Of a stretch of DNA of 64,000 nt, positions 55,238 through 64,000 are shown in pieces. Position 1 is the first letter of the stretch. Each line of letters begins with the position of its first letter. Source of the DNA: Sthenelais limicola (taxonomy: Eukaryota > Annelida > Polychaeta > Phyllodocida > Sigalionidae); the NCBI GenBank assembly GCA_942159475.1, contig OW804095.1, positions 153,925,517 through 153,989,516 of the forward strand, given 5' to 3'. Made by a program: the position numbers and the translations under genes. The notes under the pieces are model-generated. The model was not told the DNA's origin and did not search any database. It saw nothing but the letters and a program-made list of their open reading frames with translations.

Positions 55238-55722
55238 CCATCCACTTTATGCCAACATTGAGGGCCTGGATCTATAGTGGAGATACTCAATAGAGCAGCT
55301 CTTCTAAACACCTCCCTCTGCACTTACCTTTACTTACAAACTGTTTCATTTCCTAATAGCTCTGGGACTGGAAGAAAACAGAGGGAGGGATATGCACTGA
55401 TGTAAGAGCATAATCACCATTATGGCCCTGGGGGCTCTTCTATGATACCCCCGCTGCTCTAGAACTACCCATCTCTCTTTAAATGGCTGCGTCGACCATT
55501 CTATGTGTGTATGTCGGGGGGGGGGGTAGTGGGGGGGGGGGGGGGGGGTAGGGCGGGGGGGGGGGGAGGGGGGTGTTACTATTATTAAGGTCAGACCCAG
55601 AAAGTAAAGTGAGGAATGAGCTTGAGGCAAGTAAATCATGTAGAATATAGAATGTAGAGATGCAACCACAGCAGGTAAGGTTATATTACCTAAAGACCTT
55701 TGGAATTAAAACACGTTAGCGT
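55238..55722. other. No gene seen; long G runs
   Basis: Positions 55515-55575 are almost only G, with quadruplex potential on the plus strand. Homopolymer length here is likely unreliable in the assembly. Confidence 0.6.
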
Positions 55723-56000
55723 CCCTTTAGCCCCTAATCCCCCTTAGCCCCCCCCCCTTAGACCCCCTTATCCCCCCTTATCCCCCCTTAGTCCCCCTTA
55801 GCCCCCCTTAGCCCCCCTTAGTCCCCCTTAGCCCCCCCTTAGACCCCCTTATCCCCCCTTATCCCCCCTTAGTCCCCCTTAGCCCCCCTTAGCCCCCCTT
55901 AGCCCCCCTTAGTCCCCCTTAGCCCCCCTTAGCCCCCCTTAGTCCCCCTTAGCCCCCCTTAGCCCCCCTTAGCCCCCCTTAGCCCCTCTCCTTAGCCCCC
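55723..56000. repeat. 10-bp C-rich tandem repeat (TR15)
   Basis: The unit is GCCCCCCTTA, with GTCCCCCTTA, GACCCCCTTA and ATCCCCCCTT variants occurring in ordered blocks. The minus strand has runs of five or six G every 10 bases, a strong quadruplex pattern. A looser C-rich continuation runs to about 56225. Confidence 0.95.
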
Positions 56001-56589
56001 ATTAGCCCACCTTTAGTCCCCACCATAGCCCCAACATATATTAGCCCCCCTCGACGCCCTCAGCCCCCCCCCCCTCAGAGCCCTTTTTAGCCCCTTTTAG
56101 CCCCAACTATAGCCACACCATAACCCCACCTTAGGCCCCTTTACCCCCAAAGACCTCTCAGCCCCCAAAGACTATCATAGACCCCCTTAGCCCCCCTTTG
56201 CCCCATTAGACGCCCTCAGTCCCCCACGGCCCAGCAGAAACTATAGGGGGGATGTAGAGTAGAGACTATAGTAGATCCAAGTAGAACATGTTTTGCTCAG
56301 CCTTATTCTGTGACCAAACTATGCATTTAGTCCACATAATTCATTGTTTGACAAAAATCTGTTACACACAGGGCCCCATACTTGTGTATGTGTGCGGGGG
56401 TGGAGGGGGGGTAGGGGGATGTTGTTTATCCCCTAGAGCTTCTCCCTCCCACTCTGAACTGCACCTTTATTAAAGCTCTCCTCCCCGCCAACCCGCCAGC
56501 CCTCAACTCTGAGGTTTCTCATTAAAATAAATTGGACCAGGTTCTTTAGACTCTCCTCCATTGAAGCAAGGGAGCAAAGGAGGCGGGGG
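56001..56589. other. No gene seen
   Basis: Decaying continuation of the C-rich repeat to about 56225, then unique sequence with a short G-rich patch near 56395-56415. Confidence 0.55.
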
Positions 56590-57000
56590 CAGGTGAAGGG
56601 AGAGGGAGGGGAGAGGGAGAGAGAGAGGGGAAGAGGGAGAGGAAAGGGGAGAGGGAGGAGATGGGGAGGGAGAGGGAGGGGCAGAGGGAGGGGAAGAGGG
56701 AGAGGAAAGGGGAGAGAGAGGGGATGGGGAGGGAGAGGGAGGGCAGAGAGAGGGGAAGAGAGAGAGGAAAGGGGATAGGAAGGGGAGAGGGAGAGAGGGA
56801 GGAAGAGGGAGAGGAAAGGGGAGAGGGAGGAGATGGGGAGGCAGAGGGAGGGGCAGAGGGAGGGGCAGAGGGAGGGGCAGAGGGAGGGGCAGAGGGAGGG
56901 GCAGAGGGAGGGGCAGAGGGAGGGGCAGAGGGAGGGGCAGAGGGAAAAGAGAAGAGGCAGAGAGAGGTATGAGAGAGAGAGGTATGAGAGGGAGGGAGAC
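56590..57000. repeat. Polypurine tract with a 12-bp sub-array (TR16)
   Basis: GA/GGGA simple sequence. From about 56834 to 56944 a regular 12-bp unit GGGGCAGAGGGA repeats about nine times. Two longer blocks with GGAAAGGGGAGAGGGAGG recur (near 56641 and 56812). Confidence 0.95.
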
Positions 57001-57077
57001 TTATTCTATTCATTCAAAATGATTATGTACATTTCTAGTGGTCCCGGATTGTGGCGTGACTTCCTAGAATTGTGCCT

Positions 57078-57420
57078 GCCTCAATAGCTCAGTAGGTAGA
57101 GCATTAGAACGGAAATCCAAAAGTCCTGGGTTTGGTTCTAGACAAGAGCATTGTTCAGCAGGTTCACTACACATGTATAGTTTAGTTCTTGTGTTGAATA
57201 GATACTAGTCGTACTCTTCGTAGTCGTATTATATTATATATTCTTCTCCTCAGAGCCTGAGTTAAATATCCAAAACCTCCAAAATTAAAGGTAACCGCCG
57301 GTAGAAATGGAATTAAATTTTCATATAGGCACGTAGACCCTTTTGTCGTTTCATATTGTATATCGTATTAAGTTAGACAAAAAGATTTTTCTGATCTTAT
57401 TTTATCTACTCTTAGTTAGA
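57078..57420 (+). mobile_element. tRNA-derived SINE
   Basis: The A box TAGCTCAGTAGGTAGAGCA at 57085-57103 is nearly canonical. The B box GGTTTGGTTCT is at 57129-57139. The acceptor ends do not pair, so it is not a working tRNA. The body includes the block 57290-57344 shared in reverse with 53890-53949. The 3' part has AGATTTTTCTGATCTTATTT. Confidence 0.75.
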
Positions 57421-57427
57421 TATGTCT

Positions 57428-57615
57428 AATAGGGGATTTGCATGTGGGTCACATTTTCAGAAAATGTACAATTCACCTTCACCAATCTTCTCAAATAACC
57501 CAAATTTCAGAAAAAAGTTCAAAATACAGTTCGACCTACCCAAAGAGATTGCTAGAATCAATGCAATGCCGAATATACTTTATTTTACAAGATTCAAAAG
57601 GGCAAATCCCCTATT
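57428..57615. mobile_element. M3 deletion derivative containing M1
   Basis: AATAGGGGATTTGCATG at 57428-57444 and GGCAAATCCCCTATT at the right are M3 ends. Nearly all the M3 interior is gone and is replaced by a truncated M1 copy. Confidence 0.8.
57446..57585 (-). mobile_element. M1 element truncated at the right
   Basis: GGGTCACATTTTCAGAAAAT and the A-type interior to ATGCAATGCCGAATATACTT. The distal third and right TIR are missing. Confidence 0.85.
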
Positions 57616-58012
57616 GTATTTATGGAACTATATTATAGCAAAATGAAGAGAGTGCAAAACCCATTTATTTAATTTAGATTCTTCTGGCACGATCACTACA
57701 TCATACATCATAAAAGTGTTATTAATCATTCAAAAAGGACTAACTGTGATCTTTACAAGTCGACAAAGCACACAAACGATTCTTGTACTAAATGTATCCT
57801 AAGAGGAACGGGAAAGATGGAGGTTGCAATCCATCCGCCAATTATCCTCATTATAAGAGACCTTTATAAGTAGGTCAACCTTTGTGAGAGAGAATCTGAG
57901 AGTAGGGACACACAATAGATAAGGCAGCCTATAATGATAAACGTTTATCAAGAATAATAAAACTTTGTATTTCTTGGTATTATTTGAGATTTCGTTGGGA
58001 TTTTGTTCAGGG
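57616..58012. other. No gene seen
   Basis: AT-rich unique sequence before the GA tract. Confidence 0.5.
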
Positions 58013-58446
58013 GGAGAGAAGGGCAGAGAAGGGCAGAGAGGGGCAGAGAGGGGCAGAGAGGGGCAGAGAGGGGCAGAGAGGGGGCAGAGAGGGGCAGAGA
58101 GGGGCAGAGACGGGGGAGAGAAGGGGAGGGAAGGGGAGAGAAGGGGAGTGAAGGAGAGAGAAGGGAAGAGAAGGGAAGAGAAGGGAAGAGAAGGGGCAGA
58201 GACGGGGAGAGAAGGGGAGAGAAGGGAAGAGAAGGGAGAGAAAGGAGAGGAGGGAAGAGAAGGGGAGAGAAGGGAAGAGAAGAGGGAGAGAGGGGAAGAG
58301 AAGGGGAGAGATGAGGAGAGAAGGGGAGAGAAGGGGAGAGAAGGGGAGAGAAGGGGAGAGAAGGGGAGAGAAGGGGAGAGAAGGAGAGAGAAGGGCAGAG
58401 AAGGGCAGAGAAGGGCAGAGAAGGGCAGAGAAGGGCAGAGAAGGGC
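58013..58446. repeat. Polypurine tract, 10-bp units (TR17)
   Basis: Units are GAGAGGGGCA, GAGAAGGGGA and GAGAAGGGCA in successive blocks. The tract runs into an assembly gap, so its length is unknown. Confidence 0.95.
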
Positions 58447-58646
58447 NNNNNNNNNNNNNNNNNNNNNNNNNNNNNNNNNNNNNNNNNNNNNNNNNNNNNN
58501 NNNNNNNNNNNNNNNNNNNNNNNNNNNNNNNNNNNNNNNNNNNNNNNNNNNNNNNNNNNNNNNNNNNNNNNNNNNNNNNNNNNNNNNNNNNNNNNNNNNN
58601 NNNNNNNNNNNNNNNNNNNNNNNNNNNNNNNNNNNNNNNNNNNNNN
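58447..58646. other. Assembly gap (200 N)
   Basis: Exactly 200 N. The GA tract stops at its left edge, so the assembly probably broke in this simple repeat. Confidence 0.99.
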
Positions 58647-58769
58647 CCACCTACTCGACCTCATGCATATGCATGCATGCTGTAGTACAGCATGCATTGT
58701 TTACTATGCACACACACGCACACATATGGTCTCCATAGGCTCTCCATTACCCCTCACAGTATGCAGGTG
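58647..58769. other. Short unique spacer
   Basis: Includes CATGCATATGCATGCATGCT and a short (AC)n. No gene. Confidence 0.6.
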
Positions 58770-61700
58770 GGCAGGGTGTGAGTAGGCTATACAGGGTGCC
58801 TAGGCTATAGTGTGTTGGTTGGGGGGTAAGTTATAGCGGGGTGGAGTAGGCTATAAAGGGTGCCTAGGCTATAGTGTGTTGGTTGGGGGGTAAGTTATAG
58901 CGGGGTGGAGTAGGCTATACAGGGTGCCTAGGCTATAGTGTGTTGGTTGGGGGGTAAGTTATAGTGGGGTGGAGTAGGCTATACAGGGTGCCTAGGCTAT
59001 AGTGTGTTGGTTGGGGGGTAAGTTATAGTGGGGTGGGAGTAGGCTATACAGGGTGCCTAGGCTATAGTGGGTTGGTTGGGGGGTAAGTTATAGCGGGGTG
59101 GAGTAGGCTATATAGGGTGCCTAGGCTATAGTGTGTTGGTTGGGGGGTAAGTTATAGCAGGGTGTGAGTAGGCTATATAGGGTGCCTAGGCTATAGTGTG
59201 TTGGTTGGGGGGTAAGTTATAGAGGGGTGGAGTAGGCTATACAGGGTGCCTAGGCTATAGTGTGTAGGTTGGGGGGTAAGTTATAGCGGGGTGGAGTAGG
59301 CTATATAGGGTGCCTAGGCTATAGTGTGTTGGTTGGGGGGTAAGGTATAGCGGGGTGGAGTAGGCTATACAGGGTGCCTAGGCTATAGTGTGTTGGTTGG
59401 GGGGTAAGTTATAGCGGGGTGGAGTAGGCTATACAGGGTGCCTAGGCTATAGTGTGTTGGTTGGGGGGTAAGTTATAGCGGGGTGGAGTAGGCTATACAG
59501 GGTGCCTAGGCTATAGTGTGTTGGTTGGGGGGTAAGTTATAGCGGGGGTGGAGTAGGCTATACAGGGTGCCTAGGCTATAGTGTGTTGGTTGGGGGGTAA
59601 GTTATAGCGGGGTGGAGTAGGCTATACAGGGTGCCTAGGCTATAGTGTGTTGGTTGGGGGGTAAGTTATAGAGGGGTGGAGTAGGCTATATAGGGTGCCT
59701 AGGCTATGGGGTGAGGGGTAAGTTATAGCGGGGTGGAGTAGGCTATACAGGGTGCCTAGACTATAGTGTGTTGGTTGGGGGGTAAGTTATAGCAGGGTGT
59801 GAGTAGGCTATACAGGGTGCCTATGCTATAGTGTATTGGTTGGGGGGTAAGTTATAGCGGGGTGGAGTAGGCTATACAGGGTGCCTAGGCTATAGTGTGT
59901 TGGTTGGGGGGTAAGTTATAGCGGGGTGGAGTAGGCTATACAGGGTGCCTAGGCTATAGTGTGTTGGTTGGGGGGTAAGTTATAGCGGGGTGGAGTAGGC
60001 TATATAGGGTGCCTAGACTATAGTGTGTTGGTTGGGGGGTAAGTTATAGCGGGGTGGAGTAGGCTATACAGGGTGCCTAGACTATAGTGTGTTGGTTGGG
60101 GGGTAAGTTATAGCGGGGTGGAGTAGGCTATACAGGGTGCCTAGACTATAGTGTGTTGGTTGGGGGGTAAGTTATAGTGGGGTGGAGTAGGCTATATAGG
60201 GTGCCTAGGCTATAGTGGGTTGGTTGGGGGGTAAGTTATAGTGGGGTGGAGTAGGCTATATAGGGTGCCTAGACTATAGTGTGTTGGTTGGGGGGTAAGT
60301 TATAGCGGGGTGGAGTAGGCTATATAGGGTGCCTAGGCTATAGTGTGTTGGTTGGGGGGTAAGTTATAGCGGGGTGGAGTAGGCTATATAGGGTGCCTAG
60401 GCTATAGTGTGTTGGTTGGGGGGTAAGTTATAGCGGGGTGGAGTAGGCTATATAGGGTGCCTAGGCTATAGTGTGTTGGTTGGGGGGGTAAGTTATAGCA
60501 GGGTGTGAGTAGGCTATACAGGGTGCCTAGGCTATAGTGTGTTGGTTGGGGGGTAAGTTATAGTGGGGTGGAGTAGGCTATATAGGGTGCCTAGGCTATA
60601 GTGTGTTGGTTGGGGGGTAAGGTATGGTGGGGTGGAGTAGGCTATACAGGGTGCCTAGGCTATAGTGTGTTGGTTGGGGGGTAAGTTATAGCGGGGTGGA
60701 GTAGGCTATACAGGGTGCCTAGGCTATAGTGTGTTGGTTGGGGGGTAAGTTATAGCGGGGTGGAGTAGGCTATATAGGGTGCATAGGCTATAGTGTGTTG
60801 GTTGGGGGGTAAGGTATGGTGGGGTGGAGTAGGCTATACAGGGTGCCTAGGCTATAGTGTGTTGGTTGGGGGGTAAGTTATAGCGGGGTGGAGTAGGCTA
60901 TACAGGGTGCCTAGGCTATAGTGTGTTGGTTGGGGGGTAAGTTATAGCAGGGTGTGAGTAGGCTATACAGGGTGCCTAGGCTATAGTGTGTTGGTTGGGG
61001 GGTAAGTTATAGCAGGGTGTGAGTAGGCTATACAGGGTGCCTAGGCTATAGTGTGTTGGTTGGGGGGTAAGTTATAGCGGGGTGGAGTAGGCTATATAGG
61101 GTGCCTAGGCTATAGTGTGTTGGTTGGGGGGTAAGTTATAGCAGGGTGAGTAGGCTATATAGGGTGCCTAGGCTATAGTGTGTTGGTTGGGGGGTAAGTT
61201 ATAGCGGGGTGGAGTAGGCTATACAGGGTGCCTAGGCTATAGTGTGTTGGTTGGGGGGTAAGTTATAGCGGGGTGGAGTAGGCTATATAGGGTGCCTAGG
61301 CTATAGTGTGTTGGTTGGGGGCTAGGTTATAGCGGGTGGGAGTAGGCTATACAGGGTGCCTAGGCTATAGTGTGTTGGTTGGGGGGGTAAGTTATAGCGG
61401 GGTGGAGTAGGCTATACAGGGTGCCTAGGCTATAGTGTGTTGGTTGGGGGGTAAGTTATAGCGGGGTGGAGTAGGCTATATAGGGTGCCTAGGCTATAGT
61501 GTGTTGGTTGGGGGCTAGGTTATAGCGGGTGGGAGTAGGCTATACAGGGTGCCTAGGCTATAGTGTGTTGGTTGGGGGGTAAGTTATAGCGGGGTGGAGT
61601 AGGCTATACAGGGTGCCTAGGCTATAGTGTGTTGGTTGGGGGGTAAGTTATAGCGGGGTGGAGTAGGCTATATAGGGTGCCTAGGCTATAGTGTGTTGGT

Positions 61701-64000
61701 TGGGGGGTAAGTTATAGCGGGGTGGAGTAGGCTATACAGGGTGCCTAGGCTATAGTGTGTTGGTTGGGGGGTAAGTTATAGCAGGGTGGAGTAGGCTATA
61801 TAGGGTGCCTAGGCTATAGTGTGTTGGTTGGGGGGTAAGTTATAGCAGGGTGTGAGTAGGCTATACAGGGTGCCTAGGCTATAGTGTGTTGGTTGGGGGG
61901 TAAGTTATAGTGGGGTGGAGTAGGCTATACAGGGTGCCTAGGCTATAGTGTGTTGGTTGGGGGGTAAGGTATGGTGGGGTGGAGTAGGCTATAAAGGGTG
62001 CCTAGGCTATAGTGTGTTGGTTGGGGGGTAAGTTATAGCGGGGTGGAGTAGGCTATACAGGGTGCCTAGGCTATAGTGTGTTGGTTGGGGGGTAAGTTAT
62101 AGCAGGGTGGAGTAGGCTATACAGGGTGCCTAGGCTATAGTGTGTTGGTTGGGGGGTAAGTTATAGCGGGGTGGAGTAGGCTATACAGGGTGCCTAGGCT
62201 ATAGTGTGTTGGTTGGGGGGTAAGTTATAGCAGGGTGGAGTAGGCTATATAGGGTGCCTAGGCTATAGTGTGTTGGTTGGGGGGTAAGTTATAGCGGGGT
62301 GGAGTAGGCTATACAGGGTGCCTAGGCTATAGTGTGTTGGTTGGGGGGTAAGTTATAGCGGGGTGGAGTAGGCTATACAGGGTGCCTAGGCTATAGTGTG
62401 TTGGTTGGGGGGTAAGTTATAGCGGGGTGGAGTAGGCTATACAGGGTGCCTAGGCTATAGTGTGTTGGTTGGGGGGTAAGTTATAGCGGGGTGGAGTAGG
62501 CTATACAGGGTGCCTAGGCTATAGTGTGTTGGTTGGGGGGTAAGTTATAGCAGGGTGGAGTAGGCTATACAGGGTGCCTAGGCTATAGTGTGTTGGTTGG
62601 GGGGTAAGTTATAGCAGGGTGGAGTAGGCTATATAGGGTGCCTAGGCTATAGTGTGTTGGTTGGGGGGTAAGTTATAGCGGGGTGGAGTAGGCTATACAG
62701 GGTGCCTAGGCTATAGTGTGTTGGTTGGGGGGTAAGTTATAGCGGGTGGAGTAGGCTATACAGGGTGCCTAGGCTATAGTGTGTTGGTTGGGGGGTAAGT
62801 TATAGCGGGGTGGGGTAGGCTATATAGGGTGCCTAGGCTATAGTGTGTTGGTTGGGGGGTAAGGTATGGTGGGGTGGAGTAGGCTATACAGGGTGCCTAG
62901 GCTATAGTGTGTTGGTTGGGGGGTAAGTTATAGCGGGGTGGAGTAGGCTATATAGGGTGCCTAGACTATAGTGTGTTGGTTGGGGGGTAAGTTATAGCGG
63001 GGTGGAGTAGGCTATACAGGGTGCCTAGGCTATAGTGTGTTGGTTGGGGGGTAAGTTATAGCGGGGTGGAGTAGGCTATACAGGGTGCCTAGGCTATAGT
63101 GTGTTGGTTGGGGGGGGGGGTAAGTTATAGCGGGGTGGAGTAGGCTATACAGGGTGCCTAGGCTATAGTGTGTTGGTTGGGGGGTAAGTTATAGCAGGGT
63201 GGAGTAGGCTATACAGGGTGCCTAGGCTATAGTGTGTTGGTTGGGGGGTAAGTTATAGCAGGGTGTGAGTAGGCTATACAGGGTGCCTAGGCTATAGTGT
63301 GTTGGTTGGGGGGTAAGGTATGGTGGGGTGGAGTAGGCTATACAGGGTGCCTAGGCTATAGTGTGTTGGTTGGGGGGTAAGTTATAGCGGGGTGGAGTAG
63401 GCTATACAGGGTGCCTAGGCTATAGTGTGTTGGTTGGGGGGTAAGTTATAGCAGGGTGTGAGTAGGCTATACAGGGTGCCTAGGCTATAGTGTGTTGGTT
63501 GGGGGGTAAGTTATAGCAGGGTGTGAGTAGGCTATACAGGGTGCCTAGGCTATAGTGTGTTGGTTGGGGGGTAAGTTATAGCGGGGTGGAGTAGGCTATA
63601 CAGGGTGCCTAGGCTATAGTGTGTTGGTTGGGGGGTAAGTTATAGCGGGGTGGAGTAGGCTATATAGGGTGCCTAGGCTATAGTGTGTTGGTTGGGGGGT
63701 AAGTTATAGCAGGGTGAGTAGGCTATATAGGGTGCCTAGGCTATAGTGTGTTGGTTGGGGGGTAAGTTATAGCGGGGTGGAGTAGGCTATACAGGGTGCC
63801 TAGGCTATAGTGTGTTGGTTGGGGGGTAAGTTATAGCGGGGTGGAGTAGGCTATATAGGGTGCCTAGGCTATAGTGTGTTGGTTGGGGGCTAGGTTATAG
63901 CGGGTGGGAGTAGGCTATACAGGGTGCCTAGGCTATAGTGTGTTGGTTGGGGGGTAAGTTATAGCGGGGTGGAGTAGGCTATACAGGGTGCCTAGGCTAT
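58770..64000. repeat. Satellite, 64-bp unit, about 82 copies (TR18)
   Basis: The unit is built of TAGGCTATACAGGGTGCC, TAGGCTATAGTGTGTTGG and a G-run segment ending TAAGTTATAGCGGGGTGGAG. Most units are 64 bp. GCAGGGTGTGAG units are 65 and GCAGGGTGAG units are shorter. CAGGG/TAGGG, GCGGGG/GCAGGG/GTGGGG and GGCTA/GACTA are the main variants. CCTAGG is present in nearly every unit. The array continues past the right window edge. Confidence 0.98.

Noticed and set aside
55723..56000. Possible interstitial telomere repeat
   Set aside because: The G-rich strand reads TAAGGGGGGC, not TTAGGG, and the period is 10 bp.
57078..57150. tRNA gene
   Set aside because: A and B boxes are present but the acceptor stem does not pair and the B box is degenerate, so a SINE head is more likely.

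Overview
This window is nuclear DNA from an animal, most likely a marine invertebrate and possibly a mollusc. The evidence is indirect. There is no bacterial gene organisation, rRNA or CRISPR. There are dozens of short terminal-inverted-repeat (TIR) elements, tRNA-derived SINE heads, 5'-truncated retroelement ends and long minisatellites. CTCF-, NRF1-, YY1-, ETS- and CREB-like motifs occur in non-repetitive pockets. The mollusc suggestion rests on remembered resemblance of the TTAAAGCTGCA ends and of the TGACCTTGACC repeat, not on a search. Two 200-base runs of N (3549-3748 and 58447-58646) are assembly gaps of nominal size.

I find no protein-coding gene I can defend. Nearly all long open frames are low-complexity translations of tandem arrays whose unit length is a multiple of three (39, 27, 39, 12, 24, 30 and 12 bp) or of polypurine/polypyrimidine tracts.

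Tandem arrays, left to right: 39-bp units (1-835); CT tract (5890-7310); two blocks of one 27-bp unit (8375-8665 and 9529-9930); CT tract (10455-11065); AT tract (12340-12545); 39-bp units (15110-16975); GA tract (17990-18580); 55-bp units (22785-23960); 12-bp units (31588-32538) next to 24-bp units (32634-33718); GA and CT tracts near 37-38.4 kb; 30-bp units (44577-45655); CT tract (47270-47645); 10-bp C-rich units (55723-56000); GA tracts near 56.6-57.0 and 58.0-58.4 kb; and a 64-bp satellite (58770-64000) that runs off the window.

The dominant interspersed repeat is one family of about 235 bp, here called M1. Its ends start GGGTCAGATTTTCAGAAAAT and are inverted. I count 31 recognisable copies plus one very decayed copy, about a tenth of the window. 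Sixteen copies have perfect 4-bp target-site duplications (TSDs), seven of them not the ambiguous ATAT. M1 has no coding capacity, so it is a non-autonomous DNA transposon whose mobilising transposase is not in the window. It has two internal subfamilies, A and B, and at least one chimera.

Other families are M4 (about 320-420 bp, ends TGTGATGTGTTCCAGGAAAA), M3 (about 310-345 bp, ends AATAGGGGATTTGCAT), M2 (ends TTAAAGCT..), M8 (ends TAGGTGTGTTTCCG), several long hairpins, and a 1.8-kb composite inverted repeat (28653-30445). Nested insertions give a relative history: M4 inside M1, a retroelement end inside M1, and M1 inside M3.

Non-repeat pockets with promoter- or insulator-like motif clusters lie at 4080-4380, 8190-8240, 22195, 36863-36911, 42200-42700, 50095-50118 and 51357-51416. 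They are the best candidates for function in an otherwise gene-free region.
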